Shown piece after piece: positions 28,801 through 40,301 of a stretch of 64,000 nt of DNA. Source of the stretch: Sphaerolaimus hirsutus (taxonomy: Eukaryota; Nematoda; Chromadorea; Monhysterida; Sphaerolaimidae); NCBI GenBank assembly GCA_964036195.1, contig OZ038458.1:17435832-17499831 (forward strand). Direction: 5' to 3'. Made by a program: the position numbers and the translations under genes. The notes beneath the pieces are model-generated. The model did not search any database and was not told the DNA's origin. It was given only the letters and a program-made list of their open reading frames with translations. Numbering within the stretch: position 1 is the stretch's first letter; the number at the start of each line of letters is the position of its first letter.

Positions 28801-31800
28801 CTAGCCCAACTCATTGTATTTGATATCTGAAATTATATAAGCAGACAAAAAGTTACCGTTTCCTTAAAATTTCCTCGAAATACCCCCATGAGGTTTATAA
28901 TTTCGTCAGCTAAATTATGAGGGGGGGGGGATAATTCGAGGAGAGTGCTTTGCTGGGGGGGGGATTATTATTGCAAGCATGATGTACATTATTCCAGATA
29001 AGTGTATTTCTAGGGGTGTAAATTCAAGGGAGATAATTCGATGAAATACGGTATGTTTTTATTTTCGTTGTAGCTCTAGCTAGCTAGCTAGCTGTACTCT
29101 AGCTAAGCATGGTGCTCGTGTCTATAAGCGCTAAAATCAGTACACTTTTTGCAACTAAAGTTCTGGGCAGAGGATAATTTAGGACGGAATCAAAAAAACG
29201 GGTTGCCCGACAAAAAATTTATCGGGCAAATCCAATCCCGCCCCGAAAATCCACCTTCAACACTACGCAATAATAATTATTGCCGGAACGTTCAGATACC
29301 GACAACGCGCGGCGAATGCGAATGCGAAAATGCGTTTCGCATCCAAACTGCACAAATGAAGTTTGAACGGCGGCATTTTGTACTCGCTCACGCACAGCGT
29401 GTCGCAGGTAAGATTACCTCAAAGTGAGAGCCCTAAAATGGCTGAAATGTCGCCGCGACGATAATTCAAAGCGAGCCGCCACAATGTGAGACTCGTGTGA
29501 TCGATTTACGGGTGGTCGCAACTTGACAAACTGCAATGATCAAAATGATCTAGCCGCAACTTGACAAACTTGCGGTAGACTCGAAAAGAGATCTCTATAT
29601 CCGACCCGCGTGTCACATAAAAATGACTAAAAATACCCTATTTCGGGTTTTCATTAACACCGACTAAAATCATAACGGAGCGATGATGAAATGTCAATTG
29701 AACAATTTCCTTGTTTGTTTGCAGTTTTTCCCGAAGTCAAGAAAAGCAGAATTTTTTGTGTGAATTTTGTACTGTTGGGAAAGTTTTTGCCGTTTCCCGA
29801 TCGTCTCCCATTGAATCGTCCTGGACGACCCTATCGAGGTTTCAGCTGGGTATATAAGCTGAAATTACTGCTCGACGTAAAATCGGTTGGAAACGATAAA
29901 TTGGATACTTGTAAAAATTTTATTTTTATTTCATGGTATTTTACGTGGAGCTGTAATTCCAGCTTATATCCGGCTGAAACCTCACTAGGATCGTCCAGGA
30001 CAAGCCAATGGGAGACAATCCGGAAACGGCTAAAACTTTCCCGACAGACCAACAAATACTTACTGCTTATGGCCCGCCCCAGCCGGTTTTACATACGCAA
30101 ATTCGTTTCGGGTTCACTACCCGGATGTATTCGGGTCTGCTTTCCATCACCAGCGCAGCATAACTAAGTGCTAAAGCGACAATGCATAGATCTACGTAAA
30201 GTAGCTACTGCCGCTTCATGAAAACTTCAACGGGCGTCATATGACGCGCTTCAACGGGCGTCGACTAAACGACGAGACTTTTCGTCATGCTCAAATGAAT
30301 TTTGCCGCCGCGCCGCATGGATATAGATGGATAGGTAAGGATATGATCAGATATATACGGCGGCAGAGTGTGAGAAGCGACATTTCGCTCGGCGGCCAGT
30401 CGAAGTTCGATTCGCCGTATCTTCTTCAAAGCGGCGCGTATCCAGATTTCGACTTTTTTTCGATCGAAAATACAATTGATTTCGCGAGAATCTCGCCGCG
30501 CGGCGAGAAATTGAAACTTGGGCGACCACTCGAATTAAAAGTGAAGATGCACACTGATGCATCTGAAACTGAAACAGCGGAAAAACCCACAATCATGAAT
30601 ATTGCAAATCAGTGAGCGGCCGAAAATTCGCCGGGCGCCTCGAAAGAGAAGTGAAATGTACGATGAATGGAAATACGGCCAAGGTTAGGGATGAGTGTTG
30701 CGCCGCCGCGGCGCAAACATCCGCGCGCGGCGGCGGCGGGAAATCTAAAATTGACGCTGTAATTTCGGTTGACAGGTGTTTTATAGAGTGATAGCTAATG
30801 GTTTTTTTCAATGGGTATTTTTGAGCGCAGAAAAGGATGCATTTGGGGACATTTTAAATAAGATACCTATAACTTTAGCGCGGCAAGAAATAAATAGGAA
30901 AATAGAATATTAAGAATAAGAAACAGCCACCAATCTCACAACCTGACCACACAGAACAAGATGGTCCACAATAATTGCAGACCAAACCATCCACAACCCT
31001 AAACCCCATTCCGCCAATGCACTTTTCACGCTCGCACAACACTGCGTGCAGCGGCGACATGCACTTTCACCTGAAATCTGCCGCGCAGCACATCAACCAG
31101 AACGAATGTGCGGCATTTCATGATACATGGATATTTTTGATGTCCGTGTATTGATTACAGGTGCTTGGGATATATTTTTGCAGATCAAGTGAAACTGTGG
31201 ATATAGGTAGGTACCTAGATTAATGCGAGCTTTGTGATTCAAGTAGAGTTTACAGCTTGGAGAGAAATTGAAAGTGAAGCTTATTTGAAAGTGAGAAAAG
31301 TTATAGCGAGGCATGTGATTTCCTAATTTGAATGAAAAATTCCTGATAGAAGATGAGCGAATGTGAAATCAATTTTCCGTTGTCGCATTTTCAATCAATT
31401 TGCGAAGACACTATCTCACTATCACAATCTCTCACCACTTTCACAAAACAAAATTACCGGTCGCTTAAAAGTTCACGCTTCACATTTCCTTTTTCGCCAA
31501 TCTGTAAGCGCACTTTCAGGTAAATATCGCATCCGCAATCCACGCACAGTTCACCGAATCGAAAACAAACAGCGAGATCATGTCCGCCGGTTTTCGCCGC
31601 CCGGCGACGGGGCGGCACATTTGTGGGTCGGCTGAGGTTACTGCCTCGTGGCGCGTGCGCAACAAACAAAAAATTGCTGAGAAAAATCGAGGAAATTTGG
31701 CGCCGGCGCCAAACGTGACGCCAAAAACCCAACACAAAATGGCGTCAATAAATAAACATATGCCTAGAATGGTCGCAAGTACCCGGCACACGGTTATATA

Positions 31801-33764
31801 CTCACTCGTTCCTACCTGCAGGGTGTTCACCTCGCCGCCCAAACCAGAAATGAACTCAAATGAACCTCTGGCGGGCTAAAATGACCTGAAACATGCGGAA
31901 ATGTCACTGTGCCGCGCCGCGGCGGCACAAGTGAAGGCATGGGCGGGTGAATTTGGAACGACGGCATGATATTTGGGAGTGAGGTGCGGTTTGATAGATT
32001 ATGACAGCCAATGGAATGTATATACTGAAAAGTTTGCTTGGGTGATGATCTGTTGAAGTTTTAGATGGATCTATTAAAAATACAGTGAGGTGGATATCTG
32101 CGTCAATTGCCCATTCATCAAGTTTCATAATTCTATCAGGAAAACATTGAACTGCGCCAACAAAGTAAAAAACGACAAACATAAAATCAAGTTGGACTTA
32201 ACTTGGCAATGTTGCAGAAATGGCACAGGAAATCGTGCAACGATAGTTCGCTACAAAATAAAACAGCGAAAACGCACAACCACTGAAAACGAAAACTGCA
32301 CTACTGAAGTTTCACGGCCCCCTGCGGTCATTCAAATACCTGCCGCCGAACTGCACAAATCAGTCGAAAATCATGCAAATGGCATGCAGGGATGACGTAA
32401 CTTATTACCGCATAGACACGCGCGCCACAAATCGAAATCTAGTTACACAAAAGTCGGGTTTTCTCTTTATAAACCGCCGCAAAATTGGCGGCTTATTACG
32501 TCGGGCGCCAGCGCGGTTTACTACCGCCCAATTTTTGGATAAGTTACGAGACGGTATAAGTATTTATAATGCGACGGCAAACTTTTGGCGCCATGGAGTT
32601 ATGGCGCCAAGCGACATCAAAGTCACTTCCGCGAAGTAAGGATGTTATATTTAGAATGTCAATGATTCATGCAAATTAAGTAGCCTTTTTTCATGGAAAA
32701 ATGCAACAAAGTCGAATGATCGAAACTGAAATTACCATATGAATAAAAAGTCTTGATACAATCAGCTTCAGGGGTTCTAAACGGCATATAATTCAATGTT
32801 CAAAAAACTTTTGATCAAATGTCTTTTGCACACCGCACTGCCGCAGGGAAAATCCAATGTCAAAGTGCATTGTAAAAGTGACCTATCATATCCTAAATTT
32901 AGGGAATCATATCTCCCTTTTTGATAAAAGCCGCGACCATTTTCATGCATTTTTACGTGAAAAACAATCCGTCCATTTGAAACATTATTTCCGTTCGATT
33001 TCAGCAGTAAATCACTCGGGAATTACACAGGATTGCCGCAACTTTATCGGACAAAAGATTGGATCCTTATCAATAAAAAATGGCGCTGCCACTTTGATCT
33101 TATAAAGTCTTGAATAATGCAGCGCCATTATCAAAAATTTACTTTATCGAGAATGAGGTGAATTTTTTTTAACAGTCGGACATCGGCGTGGGAAATTGAC
33201 ATTTGACAATTTAATATTTCATGACTATCAACACACATTGCGTGGACCGACACAGTAAAGTGGTGAAAACGTTATTAGTAGAAAGTCAAGTGACAGGAAA
33301 ACATTGCGACTCGTAGCACAGGTGAGAACTTCAAGTCACTCATCTCAACCAGTTACAAACTTTCTATCACTTGACCACAAGCATAATTTCCCCCTAACTT
33401 TGAAATCATCTCAGCAAAGTCAGCCGAATGCCGAACTGAGGGCACTCTCAGTCCGTGTAAAATGCCCAGTAAAGTCATGTAAAATTCCCTGTAAAATGGC
33501 AAACTCATCAAACATTATACAGGGCATTTCACATGACTTGACACTTTGCACGCCATTTGGCACTGTAAAGCACATCCCACACGGCCTGGAGATATTTAGC
33601 AGCACCTCCCCAACCCCAGCACCCACTTGTTGCCAGGCAATGATCTCCTCCGCAGTGGGTCCATCGTCCCCCTCCAGCTGCCGCTCGTCCACCAGGTGCA
33701 CTTGTCCGCGTCGGACGGCCGCTTGTTGCGTCGGCGGCACGTGAAACTGATGTAGCGACGACAT
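25869..33764 (-). CDS. Gln/His/Ala-rich regulatory-type protein, five exons, 3' end not found
   Basis: Not recognised. Minus-strand exons are 33627-33764 (starting at ATG), 28100-28480, 26821-27000, 26464-26550 and 25869-26093. All begin after AG, end before GT, are whole-codon lengths and join in phase 0 to give 337 open codons. Exon 1 encodes MSSLHQFHVPPTQQ and ends TAEEIIAWQQ. Exon 2 has a hydrophobic NAKYAASLMASLM run before poly-Gln and a Ser-rich tail. Exon 3 has poly-Ala and GLADFVGVSP. Exon 4 reads CASSAYGAFGQQPGYPAEFA. Exon 5 is Gln/His-rich and ends YDGTAM. The composition is that of an activation region of a developmental transcription factor. Position and strand suggest distal 5' exons of AP-2, but the last donor is phase 0 and I see no phase-0 acceptor in AP-2 exon 1 with a good polypyrimidine tract. 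It may be a separate gene whose domain exon was missed. The link from exon 1 to exon 2 is an inference. Confidence 0.55.
28856..29051. mobile_element. TA-flanked MITE, CCGTATTT family
   Basis: It runs from TA|CCGTTTCCTTAAAATTTCC with CTCGAAATACCCCC to GATAATTCGATGAAATACGG|TA. The G-run interior matches other copies. It lies in the putative first intron of the Gln-rich gene. Confidence 0.6.
29776..30043. mobile_element. Palindromic MITE, about 268 bp
   Basis: The left arm GGGAAAGTTTTTGCCG ... GAATCGTCCTGGACGACC ... GGTTTCAGCTGGGTATATAA is mirrored on the right by TTATATCCGGCTGAAACC ... GATCGTCCAGGAC ... CGGCTAAAACTTTCCC. Arms are about 90-100 bp with scattered mismatches. CGGGT-rich flanks at 29195-29255 and 30070-30145 suggest it is nested in a second element. 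Confidence 0.65.
33430..33600. mobile_element. TGTAAAATG-type foldback near a candidate first exon
   Basis: GGGCACTCTCAGTCCGTGT and AAATGCCC face GGGCATTTCACATGACTTGA. The left terminus resembles the introner-like element's GGCACTCTCAGA end. It ends close to the candidate exon 33627-33764 but does not coincide with a splice site. Confidence 0.5.
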
Positions 33765-35933
33765 GCCGCGCGGCGCCGCCGCGGCACGGCGGCAGTTCGT
33801 TTGCGATGCAATTTAGCCCGCAGCGTCCCCCACGCGTAGCCCCTGGGCAGCGGGGAGCGACGGCGCACTTGCAGCCGGGCGGCGCGGCGGCGCGGCGACG
33901 CGACGAGATTGCCGCTGGCCGAATTTAGGCTCTTTGCCTCTTTGATCGCGCTGCTAGCGGCTCATTGATGTGCGATATCCATCCGTAGGCTCCTAAAATG
34001 CTTGACACACTGATCGCGCAGCGGTGCGACGCGTGCATGCGCGAAATTCTCACGGGGCTAGAGCCAATTTGGAGATTTATGTGATTTGATAAAATTGTAT
34101 CAAGTTGTGCTGGGGGACGTGTCTATTTATTGAGCACTTTTTCATGTCTAGTATAGGAATTTTGATTTTTTGGGAGATTTTGTAACGATTGGTGTCAATA
34201 AGAAACGTCAATGTACCGCAAAACCAATTCATTCACACCCAAATTTTTGAAATACCAAATACAGACACCGAAAAGACATTCACATCGCTTCCACCAAACA
34301 CTAGATCTTGCAAAATTGTTTGAACAAATGCAAATTGGGATGCAGCCCAAAGCAGTGCACTGCACCTATTGCATCCACTCTAGATTACTGTAGTTATTCA
34401 GGCTATTTCACCCATCTTTCCACCCTCGGGCACCTAATAGCATTTGATTAATTCATGCATACAGCACTTGCTCATTTCAAACATAGAGATGAGCTTTCAT
34501 GATGTCACTATTCGTTTGCGCGCAGCACTGCTTGATCTAGGGTAGGGGGTGGTTCAAATTAAACCCGGGAGGTTTTTGGTGTGTGACGTTTAGATACGTT
34601 TTTTGACAGGTCACAATGAAGATTAGACAGTGATTTTTTGGGCATGTAAAAAGGAAGACATTTTTTCTTATCAACATTATGTGCATACTTGTTAAGAAAA
34701 AGTGCTCTGCTCTGACAGCCGATTGCAAGGCATTCAGTTTATTATAATGTCGGTTTGTTGCGACATAATTGCCCCCACAGTAATATCTATTCACAAAAAA
34801 TCCTCAAATCCCGATTCCAAAGGTATCATTAAAAACCCAGCCTACAAGATAACCTTTAACTTCCCCATGATAACTAGGTATTTCTCATCAAAAAATAAAA
34901 TAAAAATCATTAAACCTCCAAAAATTCCACCCGAAATCTGCGCCACACTGTACTCTAATAATGACAAGCCAGAGGGCGCGGTGCACTGCGCGCCGACAAA
35001 ATGAATGCAGTGTGGCGCCTTGCAGCTGGCCCCGCCCACTTATGGAGCTGATCCAGTTGCGCGACTGTTTTGAGGGACATTGGTGGGAATTTTTTTTGAT
35101 GTTGATGACAAATTGTGGGTAAAAGTTGAGGTTTAAAAAACGAAATGTCTAAAATAATTCCAATGGCAGACTGGAATCTGAATTGAAGCAACCCGCAAAG
35201 TGTATGACAAAAAGCCAATCCGTCGAAAAATTCCCCCAAATGACACATACTAAATAAATATAAGGGACATATTGTGAATTTGAATGAATCAAATGGTCAT
35301 CAACAGGAGTTTTGGTAATTATATTTACAAATTATCAAATGGGTATATCAGTGCATTTACATATACTTGTAGAAAAGTGTTCTTGTTCACGATTTAACGG
35401 TCATTGTTTTTTTCAGCATCACAAATCGTCAGTCAATTTTGAAAAAATTTACGAGGAAAAATAACTGTGTCAAGTCTGGTAAAAACTACCCCAATGCGAC
35501 TGATTTTCTGTAAGTTTCACCCCTCAAACCCCAACAAAAACACGCAAAATTTCCCGCCCACGCCATTCAACAAACTGACGCTGTAAATATGAAATCAAAA
35601 GATGTCCGATTTTACGCAGTCGCGGCGAAAATGTCCGTGCCGCCCACTGAGCACATGCTTAGATAAGACGGTCTTAACACTGAACTGTAATGGTATTAAT
35701 ATGGAGTGTGGTTGTTTTAATTGGGGGGGGGGGTTGAGAGGGTTGTGTCATTTTTGGCGCCACTGGATAGAGTGTGGCACGATTTGTCGATGGCGCAATG
35801 TTTTTACCCGAGGGGCTTTCTGAAAATTGCGTTTTTGAGGCATGGGGCTCTTTTTAGACGGGAAGAATCGTAAAACGTTGGTGTATTAGTTATAAAAAAT
35901 ACATACCCTTTGACGTATTTAAAAACGTAAATA
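33765..35933. other. Gene-free stretch, GC-rich at its left
   Basis: 33765-33960 is strongly GC-rich with CGGCGGCGCGG runs, as expected upstream of a start exon. The remainder is AT-rich. Open frames at about 34842-35248 are short and do not look like protein. Confidence 0.5.
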
Positions 35934-36285
35934 CCGTATTTTCTCGAAATACCCCCCCCCCCATTTTTTAGTGCATAGAGAGCGTTAATGACAAAAGCTG
36001 CCGTTTGTGATCCGGGAAACGCAGAACACACGTTAAAAACAATGACTTTGTTAAATATTTTTGTTAGAACAAAGTTTATGCAGTCTGCGTACTTATAAGT
36101 CTATGGAGTCATATTCAAGGCGGTTTTTTTGCATTTTTTTATGTCTGTGTACGTTACAAACAACAATTGAGTACTGGGTTTTCAAAAAATTTCTGGCGAA
36201 ATAATACCCCCCCCTCGAAATACCCCCTCAAAATTTCCACTCTGAAAAAAAACCCTCCCCCGGGGGATAATTCGAGGAATTACGG
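35934..36285. mobile_element. TA-flanked MITE, CCGTATTT family
   Basis: It starts CCGTATTTTCTCGAAATACC after TA (35932-35933) and ends GGATAATTCGAGGAATTACGG before TA (36286-36287). The interior has the TTTGTGATCCGGG and AACAATGACTTTGTT segments common to the longer copies. A partial relative lies at 36535-36600. Confidence 0.7.
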
Positions 36286-36825
36286 TAGATGAATTTTGTA
36301 AACCTGCATGAGTCTGCATGCCTGATGAGGACGAAAAAGAAATTTGCTATAATTCATAAAAATACATTACTTTCTAATGGCATACCTAGTTTAGCTCTGC
36401 TGTAAATTGATACTGCACTGTATACTGTATAGCATTGAAAAATCGCTGAGAGATATATATGTATTTCAAATGTCAGAACATACCTATTACAGAAGAAAAG
36501 TTTTCAGAGTTATATTTTTTCCATAGTGCAAATTTTGAGGGGGGGGGGGGTAAACGAAGGTGGTACGACGGGGGGGGGTTATTATTTTGTCAGAAATTTT
36601 CATGAAATTCACAGCACCTAGAGAATATGCCTTAAATTACCCAAAATCGGTAATAAATGTGTTCAAATATGATATATTTACACCTATCAACGTAGATTGC
36701 TAAACTAGTAAATGTGTAGCTGCGATGCAAACTGGCAGCAATAAATACATCATGTACATTGCATACATGATATACATAATGTACATTGCATACATGATAT
36801 AATGTACATTACATACATGTAGGTA

Positions 36826-38548
36826 CTTAGTCCGGCTGAAAAGTTCCCGGGCAGTGCTCTCCATTCGCGCTAGGGGTAACCTACGGTCATAAAATGTTGA
36901 CAGTTGAAGATATCATTTGTTTTGAGTTTTCACCTAAAATTTTACCCCTCTAGGAGACCTACTGGGGAACTGTGGGGGTTACAATTAGGGTTCAAACGGG
37001 ACCGCGGTCCCGGTACATGGTTCAGCAAAAAGTCGGGACTGGGGCAGTCCCGGTCCCGGTCCCGACACCCCAGTCCCGGTCCCGACAATCAAAAAAAGCC
37101 AGTCCCGGTCCCGGTCCCGACCACCCAGTCCCGGTCCCGGTCCCGGAATTTTAAAGCGGTCCCGACAAGGGATGGAAAAAACGTATTTTTCAAAAAAATT
37201 TGCCAGAAATGGCACTTTTCTAAAGCGATTTTGTAGGAACATCTAAAAAAATTTTGCGCGCAAGCGCGCAAATACCCAGCCAATGATTACTATGTATTTT
37301 TCCATAATGTGACAACGTTAGAAAGGTCCCCAACATGATTCTAGTACGAAATATTGGTATATAAAGATACCTATATTGTAGACGTTAGCGCCAACGCCAG
37401 CGCCAATACTGCCATGGCGTTGGCACCTACAACTGGCGCCGCCCCCCCCTCCGTACATTGCGTTTCATCATATATTCACAACTTTAAGTGAAGATGGCAA
37501 TGGAATACTGCTTGAATAATGTTATAAGAAAAGGCTAATACATTGAGAGTGGCTCTTCACACAGTGGAGGTGTGTGGAACAACATTGGCTGGATATTACA
37601 TACCAATAAAGTTCAAACAATACCGCGGTGCCGGTACCTGGTTTGGCAAATCCCAGTCCCGGTCCCGACCCCCCAGTCCCGATCCCGGTCCCGACAATTG
37701 AAGAAAGCCAGTCCCGGTCCCGGTCCCGACCCCCCAGTCCCAGTCCCGGTCCCGGTCCCGACATTAGAAAATTTCTGGTCCCGGTCCCGGTCCGAAAAAC
37801 TGGTCCCGTTTGAACCCTAGTTACAATTTCGGTCATTTTGTACTGAAGTACACATGGTGCTCTAGCTCAATGCTGCTTTAAGTTGTGATCATGAAACTTT
37901 GGCTAGTGTAAGCCACCAGTGTTGGCAATGTGCTGATAGTATTCAACACTTTCATCAACATCATTGCTTTTAAGGTAAAACAAATATGCAGATCAGGATG
38001 ATGTGCAAGAAACGTGTGAACTGTGATGGGTGTTTTTGATGATCATCTGAGATCATGTTGTATTGCAGTGATTTTAATGTTGTTTTGAAATGTGCAGTAA
38101 GCGAATTATGTGAATAAAATTTCCCAATAATATAGACTCCAAGAATATAGAGGTGCATAGATATCAAGGAGGGCTATTTTGAGAACGAGAGGCAGAATGA
38201 TGAAGTTGGTAGTGAGAGTAGTGACAGGAATGACAATATGGACTAGGCTTATGATATCATAGCTAATGTTGGTTAGTGCTGGCACATTGCCAACACTGGT
38301 GGCTTACACTAGCCAAAGTTTCATGATCACAACTTAAAGCAGCATTGAGCTAGAGCACCATGTGTACATCAGTACAAAATGACCGAAATTGTAATCCCCA
38401 CAGTTCACCAGTGGGTGGAGCTAGAGGGGTAAAATTTTAGGTGAAAACTCAAAACACCTGATATCTTAACCTGTCAAAATTTTATGACCGTAGCTTACCC
38501 CTAGCGCGAATGGCGAGCACTGCCCGGGGACTTCTCAGCCGGACTAAG
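36826..38548. mobile_element. Mariner-type non-autonomous element with long terminal inverted repeats
   Basis: The termini CTTAGTCCGGCTGAAAAGTT and the mirrored AACTTTTC-type GACTTCTCAGCCGGACTAAG are flanked by TA (36824-36825 and 38549-38550). The arms run about 280 bp each: TGCTCTAGCTCAATGCTGC on the left matches GCAGCATTGAGCTAGAGCA on the right. The left arm is interrupted at 36986-37819 by a hAT-like insertion; removing it restores the match across TTACAATTTCGGTCATTTTG. The unique centre (about 37980-38270) has no transposase. Confidence 0.85.
36986..37819. mobile_element. hAT-like MITE with GTCCCG arrays, nested in a mariner-type element
   Basis: 834 bp. It starts TAGGGTTCAAACGGGACC and ends GGTCCCGTTTGAACCCTA, with the 8-bp duplication GTTACAAT at 36978-36985 and 37820-37827. 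Subterminal blocks consist of CCGGTCCCGACCCCCAGT-type units. The rest is AT-rich or unrelated. The 8-bp duplication and TAGGG-type end fit the hAT superfamily. No transposase is present. Confidence 0.88.
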
Positions 38549-38574
38549 TACATAATTCCCGACAAGGAGTATCT

Positions 38575-38665
38575 CGAGGGGGGGGGGTATTTATTCAGTG
38601 ACTATTTTGATGCGGTATTTCCAGGGAGGTATATATCGAGGAGGTATTCCGAAGAAATACGGCAC
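38575..38665. mobile_element. Fragment of a CCGTATTT-family MITE
   Basis: GTATCTCGAGGGGGGGGGG, GGTATATATCGAGGAGG and GAAGAAATACGG are right-half motifs of the family. No left end is seen. Confidence 0.5.
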
Positions 38666-38669
38666 TAAG

Positions 38670-40301
38670 AACCACAATTCCGGAAATTCGACAGATTCCA
38701 CCCATTTCATTCATTCCAAAAACCAGTCGGCGATGACTTCCCCTTAAATATTTTACTCATTTGACGTGGCGCGCGTTACGGACATGGCGTGTGCGCCCCA
38801 TGGACAGTTCCTTTATCAGAATTGTATATCAACAAGTCCAGACACTCTATTTATAAAAAAAATCAGAGGCAGTAAAGTGTGAACCTTGTGAAGTAAGTGT
38901 AAAATGTCACGTGCCATCTATTGCCGCTTTCTCTCAGTCACCTTAACTGAAATTTCGCCACACTACCCAATGTTCGACAAATTTGTAAAATATTTACTGT
39001 ACAGATTGCATTGAGCCAACAGCGGAACAAAGCACAGAGAAGCGACAGACAAACCAAAGAACCAAACAAGAAACGCACCATAGCCGAATTGGGCAGGTGC
39101 GCACTCCACCGAAGGTCAGCCGAAATGAAAAGACAGCAAACGCATCAAGTCCGAACCTACCTCGAACAGCACCTTAAGAGTGTGAACAAAAATTTGTGCA
39201 CACCGACATTTAGCTCACCGATATTTGTGTTGGCTATTGAATAACAAGTAAAAAGTCGTGACGATATGTCGTGTCGTGTGGAGCGCTTTTTTCGAATGAA
39301 AGATCGACAGTGAACCTTATCAAACAACAACGAGCATCGATATAAAAATATCGATATCGACAAGAAAAGTTTTATCGTCAAAACCCCAACCAAACGGACA
39401 CATCAACAATTAACAACACTATTTCATTTGTTCATCCAAAATTTGCACGCAACAGATTTCTTGAGAAGGCATCAACCCAACATCGTGTTTAAAACACGCC
39501 GCCTTAAAAACGTCGAAAAACAACAACGCTATTCATATATAGGCCCTTAACAATTTGCAATGAGAAGAAACCTTTAAAGCAAATACATCTTATCTTAAAC
39601 AAATATAATCAACTGACTGTTTGGAATGCAACCCCGCAAAGCAGAATGCATTTTAAAATACGTTTTAATGAAAAAACATCTTTAAAAACTCCTCTGCCAA
39701 AGAAAAGTTGAATACTAGTAAAAATTAATTTGATTGAAATGCAACTGTATCATTTGAAAACACCAATTTCTCAGTATAAGACGTATATATTCAGAGAAAA
39801 AATATAGAAATACTCCCACCTCCGAACAACGAAAGCTATGAAGTAGCCGATATTCTGAAAAATCTTTATAAAATGTCTCAAGGGACTATGAGATAAATTT
39901 GATTTTCAGAACAAAGCTGCAGAAAAATGGGGGCGGGTAAACAAGCAAACAACAAATTCGCTTTAAAAAGCATCACTTTCACAAATCCTCATTTCCAAAT
40001 GGGTTGACACCGTGCAAACGCCGATCTAACGGGCCTCTGCGGGAGAAAAATGGGGTGTCAAAATCGGGGAAGGTTTGGACGTGTGAATGGAAACACCAAC
40101 CCTGGAATCCAAATGTGTTTTAGACCTTACTGTGAACAACGTGAGGAAACCCCCAAACATATAAAAATATTTAAAAACCAAAATACCAGTATCCGAAAAT
40201 TTGAAATAGGTACCGATCTCGATCCCGAAAAGTCAACCACCGCGAAACGTTACCCGAAAACTCAATCCCCAGTTACCCCCCCCCAAAAAAAAACCCCCCG
40301 C
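38670..40301. other. Gene-free stretch 3' of the CNBP-like gene
   Basis: AT-rich with no recognisable exon. It should include the CNBP 3' untranslated region next to 40301. Confidence 0.5.

Noticed and set aside
34842-35248. Minus-strand frames of 65-97 codons as exons
   Set aside because: No domain, no convincing splice sites, and no phase link to neighbours.
36904-37820. Pro/Val/Gly/Thr repeat open frames on both strands
   Set aside because: They are translations of the GTCCCG arrays of a hAT-like element, not proteins.
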